24,238 nucleotides of DNA, from positions 1 to 24,238 of the IMG/VR virus record IMGVR_UViG_3300008266_000450; one strand, given 5' to 3'. Position numbers and translations under genes: made by a program. Shown here one piece after another: positions 1-7,224 of the stretch. Positions within the stretch are counted from its first letter, which is position 1; every line of letters starts with the position of its first letter. The DNA is from a virus. The notes beneath the pieces were generated by a model. It had not been told where the DNA came from, searched no databases, and worked only from the letters and a program-made list of their open reading frames with translations.

Positions 1-1
1 T

Positions 2-439
2 TCTCCCGATAAGGATGTACTGCATCAGTGCATAGGCAAGCATTTTAATTATCAGAAAGTAGAGTTTGTGACAACTAGTGAAACAGATGCCGAGAAATTT
101 TTATGGAAACAAGTCTTAATGGGGGATAGCACAGATAATATCCAAGGTATCCCAGGTGTAGGAATCAAGACAGCAGAGAATTGGCTGAAGGATCGTGAGA
201 AAGAAATCGAAGGGTTTGTGTTAAAGAAGTATGTAGAAAAGTTTGGAGTAGTTGAAGGCTTAGAACAGTTCTTCATTAACTTTCGACTGGTATATCTACT
301 TAAAACTAAGGAAGATGTACTACGAGAAGTTAAACTGGAACTACCTGAATTACAGTCTTTAATATGTATTAACTCTAAACCTGAAGAGAATGAGCCAACA
401 GAATCTCAATCTGAATCTCCCTCCTGGGAAACCTGGTAA
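2..439 (+). CDS. 5'-3' exonuclease / flap endonuclease (PIN-H3TH), 3' part
   Basis: This is a structure-specific nuclease of the DNA polymerase I 5'-3' exonuclease / T5 flap endonuclease type, acting on replication and repair intermediates. The frame is open to the left edge, so the N-terminus lies outside the window; the GTG at 68 is internal. The visible part starts with SPDKD, a metal-binding motif of the PIN fold. It continues with GDSTDNIQGIPGVGIKTA, which combines the second Asp cluster with the helix-hairpin-helix of the H3TH DNA-binding region, as in bacterial Pol I (GDSSDN...GVGPKTA). The C-terminal tail is rich in Glu, Ser and Pro and looks disordered. The last 50 bases also encode the start of the next gene, which indicates co-expression. 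Stop is TAA. The family call is firm; whether it removes primers or degrades host DNA cannot be told. Confidence 0.9.
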   Translation, partial: SPDKDVLHQCIGKHFNYQKVEFVTTSETDAEKFLWKQVLMGDSTDNIQGIPGVGIKTAENWLKDREKEIEGFVLKKYVEKFGVVEGLEQFFINFRLVYLLKTKEDVLREVKLELPELQSLICINSKPEENEPTESQSESPSWETW

Positions 440-1226
440 GTGCTTTCTAACCATTATCAATGCTAGGACAGTAAGACTGTCTGGGGATATAAAACAATTC
501 AAACCAATCTATAATGAATCTGATGATATCATTAAGTTAGAAGGTGTAGAGTTCGATTATTCTATCGGGCAGGTAATTAGACCTAAGTTAAAAACTCCTT
601 ACAAGATTAATGTAATTCAGAAGCTAACTGCAGGGGGAGATCCAAAGAACCCTGCACAAGGCTATGACTTATCTATTGCCAGGACAAACCTGTCCTCAAT
701 CTTTGCTGCTCCTTTATTAGGGGGTAACAGAGAATTATTCTTGTGGGATAAGTATTTCATTAATGCTTTTGTAGAAACTCAAGATGATAAGAATGTCATT
801 GCACTACTGTACAGATTCTCAGGGGATATTCTATTCTTAAAGTTCGAAGCTGCACTATGTGCATTCAGAACATTTAAGTATAAGATTGACACTGATTCTA
901 GTCATGTACTATTTGTATTTGAAGTTCCAGAGACATCACAGAGTGCCTACAATCATTTGATGAATAGTGAGTATTCTAAGATTGATGACTTCTTGAAGTT
1001 AAAGATTCTAGATTACCACGGGTTTAATATGGATGGACAGACTGCTAGAGTTCTATTCAAGTCTCAGATTCTAAAAGCTGAACTTGAGGAGAAGCTAGAC
1101 TGTACTATTCCACCAGAGAATGAGCTGCACTCAGCACTTGATATGTCCCAAGAAAGATTTGATCCAGAGTATTATTACACACCTAAATCTATTGTAGAAA
1201 GAAAGTCTAATGTCAAAAGTACTTGA
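390..1226 (+). CDS. Conserved phage hypothetical protein, 278 aa
   Basis: Function not recognised. ATG at 390 is the only good start in this frame, and it forces a 50-base overlap with the exonuclease gene in another frame. The upstream sequence (GAAGAGA) is only a weak ribosome site. The protein is soluble-looking with no signal peptide, membrane segment or cysteine cluster. The central part (about residues 125-205) has the pattern FLWDKYFINAFV, a hydrophobic FSGDILFLKFE stretch, then HVLFVFEVP and a SEYSKIDDFLKLKIL helix. From memory this resembles a family of phage proteins of unknown role with a VP...GKYS-like motif, but this is a recollection and not a search result. It lies between an exonuclease and a uracil-DNA glycosylase, so a role in DNA replication or repair is the simplest guess. 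It overlaps the glycosylase start by 17 bases. Confidence 0.8.
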   Translation: MSQQNLNLNLPPGKPGKCFLTIINARTVRLSGDIKQFKPIYNESDDIIKLEGVEFDYSIGQVIRPKLKTPYKINVIQKLTAGGDPKNPAQGYDLSIARTNLSSIFAAPLLGGNRELFLWDKYFINAFVETQDDKNVIALLYRFSGDILFLKFEAALCAFRTFKYKIDTDSSHVLFVFEVPETSQSAYNHLMNSEYSKIDDFLKLKILDYHGFNMDGQTARVLFKSQILKAELEEKLDCTIPPENELHSALDMSQERFDPEYYYTPKSIVERKSNVKST

Positions 1227-1905
1227 ACAATTAGGGGATTGGGCTCCAGTTTATCAGCAAGCAACTGAAGAGCTCGGTCTTGAATACGAAGTGCTCAAGT
1301 CAACTTTAAAAGCAGAGAGAGCCTCTAGGACTGTTTACCCAAGCAGTCCAGAGGTTCTTCGAGCTTTTGAGTTGACACAACTCAAAGATTTAAAAGCAGT
1401 CATCATTGGCCAAGATCCGTATCACAATGGAGCTGCAACAGGTCTAGCCTTCGGGGTTAGACAAGGGTTTAAGATTAACCCAAGTCTTAGAGTTATTTAT
1501 AAAGAGCTATGTTTGGAACACGGAGAGGAAGAACTACCTAACTTTGACTTCAGCTTAGAGAGCTGGGCAAAACAAGGAGTGCTACTTCTCAATACAACAT
1601 TAACTGTGGTAAAGGGTCATCCTAACTCTCATGAAAACCTGTGGAGAGGTTTTGTAGATAAGATGGTAGCTAAGATGATCCAAGAAAAAGACAATGTTGT
1701 ATTTCTCTTATGGGGTAAATATGCACAGAACAGATTCCAAGATTTAATTAAGTCTACGAATATGAATCAAGGCAAATCCCATGTTGTGATTACTGCTCCA
1801 CATCCTGCAGCTGAAGTATACGGAAGTATGAAGGCTGGATTTGTTGGGAGTAATTGTTTTATGAAAGCTAATGATTACCTTGCACAACCAATAAATTGGA
1901 TATGA
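1210..1905 (+). CDS. ung: Uracil-DNA glycosylase, family 1 (UDG/Ung)
   Basis: The enzyme excises uracil from DNA by cleaving the N-glycosidic bond, leaving an abasic site for base-excision repair. At 231 residues it has the usual family 1 length. The water-activating motif GQDPYH is at residues 67-72 (catalytic Asp69). GLAF at 78-81 supplies the uracil-stacking Phe, LLLNTTLTV at 125-133 supplies the uracil-binding Asn128, and VVFLLWGKYAQ matches the conserved core strand. The minor-groove loop, HPSPLS in E. coli Ung, is here HPAAEVYG (198-205): the catalytic His198 is kept, but the intercalating Leu is replaced and the loop is about three residues longer. The gene overlaps its neighbours on both sides (17 bases upstream; ATGA overlap downstream), so it is translated from a shared message. 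A phage with its own UDG presumably keeps uracil out of an AT-rich genome; this is inference. Confidence 0.96.
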   Translation: MSKVLEQLGDWAPVYQQATEELGLEYEVLKSTLKAERASRTVYPSSPEVLRAFELTQLKDLKAVIIGQDPYHNGAATGLAFGVRQGFKINPSLRVIYKELCLEHGEEELPNFDFSLESWAKQGVLLLNTTLTVVKGHPNSHENLWRGFVDKMVAKMIQEKDNVVFLLWGKYAQNRFQDLIKSTNMNQGKSHVVITAPHPAAEVYGSMKAGFVGSNCFMKANDYLAQPINWI

Positions 1906-1924
1906 AAAATCAAACAGCAATAGA
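1902..1924 (+). repeat. Gene-start direct repeat, copy 1
   Basis: The first 23 bases of the 73-residue gene match the first 23 bases of the next gene (2120-2142) except at positions 9 and 19. Both encode MK(N/K)QTA(I/V)D. The two copies lie 218 bases apart and flank exactly one gene. Confidence 0.75.
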
Positions 1925-2123
1925 CTGGGTATTACAGTATTTAAATAATGTAAGACCTGATGAATTTTGTTCAATAGAAAAAATAAAAGAACTTCTTACT
2001 CAAGCTAAAGCAATGCAAAGAGAGCAAATTAATAAGGCTTTCTCTGATGGATTTCATTGTGGGTATGAAGGTATTGAAGATACAGAAGATTACTATTCTG
2101 AAAACTACGGAGCTGACAAATGA
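1902..2123 (+). CDS. Small hypothetical protein, 73 aa (MKNQTAIDW family)
   Basis: Unknown function. I place the start at ATG 1902, which forms an ATGA overlap with the glycosylase stop, and not at the TTG six bases upstream. The N-terminus MKNQTAIDWVLQYLNN followed by a helical QAKAMQREQINKAFSDG segment and an acidic, tyrosine-rich tail (TEDYYSENYG) resembles a type of short protein I recall as common in Bacteroidetes phages, with no assigned role. It is predicted to be mostly helical and cytosolic. The first 23 bases are repeated almost exactly at the start of the next gene (21 of 23 identical), although the two proteins diverge after residue 8. Translation is probably coupled to the glycosylase, since no Shine-Dalgarno sequence precedes the ATG. 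Confidence 0.8.
   Translation: MKNQTAIDWVLQYLNNVRPDEFCSIEKIKELLTQAKAMQREQINKAFSDGFHCGYEGIEDTEDYYSENYGADK
2106..2123 (+). repeat. Gene-junction direct repeat, copy 1
   Basis: TACGGAGCTGACAAATGA spans the last codons, ribosome site and ATGA stop/start junction between the 73- and 69-residue genes. Copy 2 at 2312-2329 (TACGGAGGTGACGAATGA) differs at two positions and sits at the next junction. The two copies therefore flank the 69-residue gene precisely. Confidence 0.8.
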
Positions 2124-2142
2124 AAAAGCAAACAGCAGTAGA
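2120..2142 (+). repeat. Gene-start direct repeat, copy 2
   Basis: Second copy of the gene-start repeat, covering the first codons of the 69-residue gene; 21 of 23 bases match 1902-1924. Similarity stops abruptly after this point. Confidence 0.75.
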
Positions 2143-2329
2143 TCAGAATCATTCTAAATGTGTTTGGAAACATAAAATCATCATTCCAAAAGAAGAAGCT
2201 AAAACAGGTTATGTTAAATCAAAAACAGAGTTTTTAGGTGTTGAATTTACACTTAAAGATGGGTCTAAACAATTTGTACCTAAACAAGAAACACTTGAAG
2301 AAAACGAAACATACGGAGGTGACGAATGA
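2120..2329 (+). CDS. Small hypothetical protein, 69 aa
   Basis: Unknown function. It starts with ATG overlapping the previous stop (ATGA at 2120-2123) and has a GGAG ribosome site at 2109-2112, well spaced. The protein is basic and Lys-rich in its first two thirds (KHKIIIPKEEAKTGYVKSK), then has a strand-like FLGVEFTLKDGSKQFVP segment and an acidic tail ending YGGDE. It may be a small beta-rich binding protein; nothing specific is recognised. Its first residues, MKKQTAVD, copy those of the preceding gene (MKNQTAID), and its last residues copy the previous gene's YGADK end, so both gene borders are repeated sequence. It may be an interchangeable cassette. Confidence 0.75.
   Translation: MKKQTAVDQNHSKCVWKHKIIIPKEEAKTGYVKSKTEFLGVEFTLKDGSKQFVPKQETLEENETYGGDE
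2312..2329 (+). repeat. Gene-junction direct repeat, copy 2
   Basis: TACGGAGGTGACGAATGA at the junction between the 69- and 75-residue genes, matching copy 1 at 16 of 18 positions and holding the same ribosome site and ATGA overlap. Both copies encode similar protein ends (YGADK and YGGDE). Confidence 0.8.
2315..2319 (+). promoter_or_regulatory. Ribosome binding site (GGAGG) for the MazG-like gene
   Basis: A full GGAGG lies six bases before the ATG at 2326. It is part of an 18-base direct repeat (2312-2329) that matches 2106-2123 at 16 of 18 positions. It decides the start and shows that the small plus-strand genes use Shine-Dalgarno initiation, unlike the giant minus-strand genes. Confidence 0.7.
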
Positions 2330-2553
2330 ATCAACCAAGTAGATTATTAGCATCAGTAATCATGGATCTAAAGATCCGTGAAGAAAGAGGATTAGCAACA
2401 TACGGTACAACTATGGATAGGAAGGACCTATCTAAACAAGAGTGGCTGCAACATGCCTATGAAGAAGCTCTTGATCTAGCTCTGTATCTTAAGAAGCTGA
2501 TGGAAGAAAATGATAAGCTCAAAATTGTAGAGCAAAAGGAAGGGGGCAAGTAG
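2326..2553 (+). CDS. MazG-like small phage protein, 75 aa
   Basis: Short helical protein with the pattern REERGLATYGTTM (residues 18-30), then WLQHAYEEALDLALYLKKL (40-58). This YG...(D)AYEEALDLAxYL layout is familiar from small phage proteins often annotated as MazG-like or nucleotide pyrophosphohydrolase-like, where the acidic helix would bind metal. A canonical MazG EExxE set is not clearly complete, so enzymatic activity is uncertain. Such proteins may adjust nucleotide or alarmone pools, which would fit the neighbouring DNA metabolism genes. The start is ATG in an ATGA overlap with the preceding gene, preceded by a strong GGAGG at 2315-2319. The stop codon TAG at 2551-2553 lies within the terminator hairpin, in the loop and the first base of the 3' arm. 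Confidence 0.75.
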   Translation: MNQPSRLLASVIMDLKIREERGLATYGTTMDRKDLSKQEWLQHAYEEALDLALYLKKLMEENDKLKIVEQKEGGK

Positions 2554-2564
2554 CCCCCTTTTTT
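2540..2564 (+). terminator. Rho-independent terminator between convergent blocks
   Basis: GGGGGC (2542-2547), loop AAGTA, GCCCCC (2553-2558), followed by six T (2559-2564). Two flanking A-T pairs extend the stem to eight base pairs. The loop contains the first two bases of the TAG stop of the MazG-like gene. On the minus strand the same hairpin is followed by TTCCTTTTGC, a poorer T-tract, so it may also end the late minus-strand transcript coming from the 1549-residue gene, which stops at 2575. Confidence 0.9.
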
Positions 2565-2574
2565 ATGCCCTGTC

Positions 2575-5500
2575 TTATTTACCTGAGCCAGCCCCTAAGT
2601 TAAACCACTTAGCTGCCTCTTCTGGATTCTGTGATCTGCTTATACCATTTAAGATTGGGATAAGATCTTCTAGCCTAGCTAAGAATTTATTATCTCCCTT
2701 TAAATGAGATCCTGATTTTCTCTCATAGTACATTCCTTCTGTATCTCCAGTTATCATTCCTCCTGTCTGTATCATAAATTGATTCAGTAATTCTGTTGTC
2801 TTACCAACAGTTCTGATAGTAGCACTTGGGGACTCAGCCATCTTTACAAATTCATTGGGCTTTAAGAACTGAGTTAATTCTGATTGCATTCTAAGAGCCT
2901 GATAGATTGCAAAGTGTTCTGCAAATGATTCATCATCATCGTCATCATCTTGCAATGCACTTAGGATAGCTAGACAAGTTATAACAAAACCAATCTGTAC
3001 CCCGAATCTCTTTACATTCTGTTTTTCAAAATCCTCCATCTGTTTGTAGACGGCAGCAAAGTTTCCTCTTTTAGCAAAACTTTCTTTGAATAATCTAAAT
3101 GTAGAATGTATCAAACCTTCTGATACTGTACCCAATTCTATGTCTCTATGTAATCCACCTCCAAGTCTAGAGATGTTACCATGTCCATAGTATCTTCTAA
3201 GTGATGGGACAAAGTATCTTCTGAACAGCATGATTAGTTTACCATACCATCTTCTTTGAAGCATTGCATCATCAAACTTATTCTTAACCTGGTTTGTCTT
3301 CTTAGTCAATCCAGAGATTCTATTTCTAAGTTGTATCCTTAGTTTGTTGGCATCCTTAACTCTAGAATCAATACTGTATCTACCAGTCTTCTCATCTAAG
3401 ATGAATACATCCCATAGGTTAGCAGGCTTACCTTCTTCATTGAGAATTACCTGTCCATTGGTATCTACAATCTTACCTTCGTAAGACTTCATCAAAGCTA
3501 GCATTCTAGTAAGAGCTGTCTCGTTTTCTGCTATTGATTGTAGCATCATAGGAGTATCTCTTACAGCTCTTAAAGCTTTAGGACCACTCTTATCTTTATA
3601 GATAGAACTGGTTACATTTGATAGAGCATCGAAGTATAAAATAGCTTGTCCAAGTTTAGTCTTAGGGGCAAATGCTTCGAAGTCTTTTAACTGACCTAAT
3701 CCTTGTAGAGACAAGTGGAACTGTGACTTAGCCCATGCAAGATCAGCTTTCCCAAAGAATTGTCCAGATACTCCTTCCTCAATCAGCCTTACGTTATCTA
3801 TCAGAAGCTGGTTAGTAGCTTGAAGAGCATTGAATGCAAGGTTGTTCAGTGCTGTATACCCTGCTAGTTTTCCAGCTAGTTTGTTTACAGATATCTCTTG
3901 TCCCAATCTATTGAGACTTTCCTTTAGTTCTGTCTCCCCAAAGAATACAGTATCAATCCATTCATCAAGATGTTTAAAATTAGCAGAATCAGTATCTGTA
4001 GTTTTATATCTTGTTTTACCTACCATATTAGATAGTCTATGGATGATAGGATTGCTATCAGCAGTAGTAGCTATAGTCTCTCTATTAGATACTATATCCC
4101 TCATAAGCATTACAGCTCCTTGAATCTCTGACTTTGCTTTGTACATGTCAGACATTCCTGCAAACTGAATGATAGAGCTAACCATATCCCTAGTTATCAT
4201 CTTTTCATCAGTAGGATTGGTATAGAAGATAGGGACTAGTTTATTTCCTGATTCTTTATTAGCATTAATGGCATCTCCGTAGCTAGTATCAGTAGAGAGG
4301 AAGTTGAATCCTTCTCTAGCTTTTAGCTTTATAGTATCTATAGCTCCATCTCTTTGTACTTTCTCTAGTCCATCAGATAAAATAAATGGGGCTACATAAC
4401 TAAAGTTCTCCCAAGAGTTACCAGGCATTTTGCCTTTTCCAATCTTAGTCTGGCTTTCTTTATACTGATCTAGGAGAGCAGTGTAATATTTAAATGCAGC
4501 TGGATTGTTCTGAAGAGCAGTAAACTTTGGATTTATATACTTAGCATTAGGCTGTACTGCTCTACCTTTAAATTGTTTTGTAGTAGGATCATATATCTTA
4601 CTAATTATAGAGTTAATCTCACTTAACTCATTCATGTAGTAAGCCATCTTATCCCCATCATTTTCTGCTGTAGCAAGGTTTAAGTTAGATTGGATATTAG
4701 TTTTCTCACCAAGTAATCTAACTAATGTAGCTTTAGAATCTGCACTGGGCTCTGAGTTCTGAGCATACCATTCTGATACTCCTCTATAAAAAGATCTAAT
4801 AGTTGCTGCATTACTTTTATCCTTGAACCACATGTTTCTCTGACTCTTATCTTCTGGGATGTTATACTTCTTCCCAAGATCTTCATACATCTTAGATTCT
4901 GCATTTCTATATGCAGTTACATCGTAAGGCTGAACAAATGATAATACTTTAATTGTTTTATATTTCCCACTCTCATTATCAAAGTATGAGTGATCTACTA
5001 ATTCAGTAATATCTTCGTTAAATTTATTAGCATCAAATCCAGTTCCCTTTACCTGGCTATACTCATCGTATGCTCCAGCAAGTTTGAAGATTACGTCTTG
5101 AGTATTTTGATTAGCCTCAAGCATTTTGTTCTTAACTGTAAGAGCAAACATCTGAAGACTAGCCTGAGAAGAATATACTAGTGGGTCTAATAGATAGCTG
5201 AAATAAGATTTATCTGTCTGAGCTTTTCTGAGCTCTGCTTCAATAGTATCCTTACCAATTCTCTTCTTCTCCATCTGCCTTATATTCAATTCTACTAAAG
5301 CTTGCTGGTAAGCATCATCTGTCAAAGTACCTTCTTTGTTAGCCCTTTTAAGTGCATTATACTCTGCATCTTTATCTATGGCTATAAGTCTTTTGTTCTT
5401 ATCAATGTTATCTATAATGCTATTAATCTGATCATTAATCTCAGGAGTATGATACTCCATGAGCATGTCTGCTATCATAGGGATACCTGTATTAAGATAG

Positions 5501-7224
5501 TCCTCATGTACAACATCCATTCTATCAATAGCATCTACTAGTGTCTTCTCCACACTGCTAAGCTTTGCATACTCTGGGTCAGTAGCTCTCTGCTCTTCAG
5601 TAAGTCTTCTATTCATTCTCTTAAGCTTAACAGCTACAAGAGATCTTACTCTCCCCATGATACTCTTACTCTTATCTACCCCTCCATAAAAGTCATTCAA
5701 ATACATGTTGACTTTATGTAGCTCTGACAATAGTCTAAGTCTATCTTCTTCCCCCATGTTCTCATTGTACTCCTCCTCAATTTTATTGAAGACTTCTTCT
5801 GCCCTTTTAGATAAAGAAGAAGTATAGGTAACAAACTCCATGAGGTCTTCTACTTGCTTTACCTTATCTAGTTTCTTCTCTAGTATCTCAAGTTTAGCAA
5901 CTGCTTTCTCATTAGCCTCTTCATCTCTTCTCTTAAGTCTGGCAATGTTTTCTTTAATACCTATCTTAACATCTGTAAGCAGATTATCAAACTTCTCAGC
6001 CAGGTCAGCTGTCCCTCTACTATCAGCTGATAAATATGTAATACTTTGAGTAAATCTAGTTTTATCAAATCTACCATCAAGCATAGTTCTAGCTAGGTCT
6101 TCTACTGCAGATTCATTAGTAAAGCCTAAAGCTTTTGCTATCTTCCTAAAGATTCTATTTACAATCTTCTGGAATTTATTAGGGTTCTGTCTATTAATTT
6201 TAGCACCAGCAAGACCAATAGCTGTAACAAGTACCTCTTTATCTAGAGCCTCTTTACTCAACTCTGGATATCTCTCTTTTACTTTAGCATATAACTCAGT
6301 CCCTTCTAGTTCCTTCATAGCCTGTTTTACTACAGGGTCGTTCTCCCCTAACAGCTCTACCAAGATGTGACTGAATTCATGGATGTGAGTATCTTCTGTA
6401 ATCTTTAGTGGGTTAAGTTTTACCACTGGATTCTTTCCAGATTCAGCAATAACTCTTCCTTTTACTTCTAGAGTAGGATCGATCTCAACATCTATATTAA
6501 CTCCAGATCTTTTAAAAGAATCCTGCATAGCCTTTATTTGATCGGCTACATTTCTGTAGGCTACGGGATCTACCTCTGCTCCAATATCTCTACTATCAGA
6601 TTTGAGATCATAGTTAGTCATCTCTACATCTGTAGCTGACTTAACAATGCTTGTCTCAGTAATTATAGCTTGAGTAAGTACTGGGGATAATGGGTTTCTT
6701 ACAAGTTGAAAGTTCTTACTTTCCTGTGACCCTCTTACGTGATTGCTAGTATACTGCTTGAGTTGTTCTCTATCGTATGGGCTAAGCTGCAATGGCTCTC
6801 TAAGTCTACGTAACTGATTCAACTGATCCTGGTCGATAGTTAGGTAGTAGTTGTAGTTCCTAAGTGGTGGTTGATTAAACGATGGGGAGAAGTTATCAGG
6901 TCTACCTTGAGCTTTAAATCCTTGAATTCTGAATACTCTTCCAGTAGCCCCATAGTTTACAGCCATGTGCATATTCAATCTTACAAGAGATTGTAAAGAA
7001 GAGCTATCTAAACTCTGTTTGCCACTCTTATCTGTAAGTATTGGCATAACAAGTTTACCTCCAGGGTTTACATACTGATGGTTAATTAAATCTTTATATA
7101 AGTCCTGGGCTGATACTTCTGCTCCAGACCTAAGTAGATCATCTATTTTATTGACTACCAGTGTCTCAGTTGGATTGGCTTTAACAACCCCGTCTGCTGT
7201 AATGTTTGATATCTGACAACTCAT
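2575..7224 (-). CDS. Giant virion-associated protein with HExxH metallopeptidase domain, 1549 aa
   Basis: Probably a packaged cargo protein, judged from its place directly after the virion RNA polymerase gene in the same operon (14-base gap). The clearest motif is THIHEFSHILVE with HEFSH at residues 282-286, the HExxH zinc site of zincins. Glu330 in KEVLVTAIG is a likely third ligand, 44 residues after the second His, and is followed by an amphipathic IVNRIFRKIAKAL helix. Residues about 405-530 are charged coiled coil. The C-terminal third includes a basic GKLIMLFRRYF segment, a hydrophobic stretch at about 1409-1424 that could cross a membrane once, and six consecutive Asp at 1426-1431. The start ATG at 7222-7224 lacks a Shine-Dalgarno sequence. 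Stop is TAA. Substrate and role are unknown: it could be a protease for virion maturation, a host-directed effector, or a mainly structural ejection protein. Confidence 0.8.
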   Translation of the reverse strand: MSCQISNITADGVVKANPTETLVVNKIDDLLRSGAEVSAQDLYKDLINHQYVNPGGKLVMPILTDKSGKQSLDSSSLQSLVRLNMHMAVNYGATGRVFRIQGFKAQGRPDNFSPSFNQPPLRNYNYYLTIDQDQLNQLRRLREPLQLSPYDREQLKQYTSNHVRGSQESKNFQLVRNPLSPVLTQAIITETSIVKSATDVEMTNYDLKSDSRDIGAEVDPVAYRNVADQIKAMQDSFKRSGVNIDVEIDPTLEVKGRVIAESGKNPVVKLNPLKITEDTHIHEFSHILVELLGENDPVVKQAMKELEGTELYAKVKERYPELSKEALDKEVLVTAIGLAGAKINRQNPNKFQKIVNRIFRKIAKALGFTNESAVEDLARTMLDGRFDKTRFTQSITYLSADSRGTADLAEKFDNLLTDVKIGIKENIARLKRRDEEANEKAVAKLEILEKKLDKVKQVEDLMEFVTYTSSLSKRAEEVFNKIEEEYNENMGEEDRLRLLSELHKVNMYLNDFYGGVDKSKSIMGRVRSLVAVKLKRMNRRLTEEQRATDPEYAKLSSVEKTLVDAIDRMDVVHEDYLNTGIPMIADMLMEYHTPEINDQINSIIDNIDKNKRLIAIDKDAEYNALKRANKEGTLTDDAYQQALVELNIRQMEKKRIGKDTIEAELRKAQTDKSYFSYLLDPLVYSSQASLQMFALTVKNKMLEANQNTQDVIFKLAGAYDEYSQVKGTGFDANKFNEDITELVDHSYFDNESGKYKTIKVLSFVQPYDVTAYRNAESKMYEDLGKKYNIPEDKSQRNMWFKDKSNAATIRSFYRGVSEWYAQNSEPSADSKATLVRLLGEKTNIQSNLNLATAENDGDKMAYYMNELSEINSIISKIYDPTTKQFKGRAVQPNAKYINPKFTALQNNPAAFKYYTALLDQYKESQTKIGKGKMPGNSWENFSYVAPFILSDGLEKVQRDGAIDTIKLKAREGFNFLSTDTSYGDAINANKESGNKLVPIFYTNPTDEKMITRDMVSSIIQFAGMSDMYKAKSEIQGAVMLMRDIVSNRETIATTADSNPIIHRLSNMVGKTRYKTTDTDSANFKHLDEWIDTVFFGETELKESLNRLGQEISVNKLAGKLAGYTALNNLAFNALQATNQLLIDNVRLIEEGVSGQFFGKADLAWAKSQFHLSLQGLGQLKDFEAFAPKTKLGQAILYFDALSNVTSSIYKDKSGPKALRAVRDTPMMLQSIAENETALTRMLALMKSYEGKIVDTNGQVILNEEGKPANLWDVFILDEKTGRYSIDSRVKDANKLRIQLRNRISGLTKKTNQVKNKFDDAMLQRRWYGKLIMLFRRYFVPSLRRYYGHGNISRLGGGLHRDIELGTVSEGLIHSTFRLFKESFAKRGNFAAVYKQMEDFEKQNVKRFGVQIGFVITCLAILSALQDDDDDDESFAEHFAIYQALRMQSELTQFLKPNEFVKMAESPSATIRTVGKTTELLNQFMIQTGGMITGDTEGMYYERKSGSHLKGDNKFLARLEDLIPILNGISRSQNPEEAAKWFNLGAGSGK

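Noticed and set aside
68-70. GTG as the true start of the exonuclease
   Set aside because: The frame is open to the left edge and already encodes the SPDKD metal-binding motif upstream of this codon.
1896-1901. TTG start for the 73-residue protein, six bases before the ATG
   Set aside because: The ATG at 1902 gives the usual MKNQTA start, an ATGA overlap with the glycosylase stop, and matches the start of the neighbouring gene.
2362-2375. Palindrome GGATCTAAAGATCC as an operator or hairpin
   Set aside because: Only six base pairs, inside a coding region, no T-tract or second copy; expected by chance.
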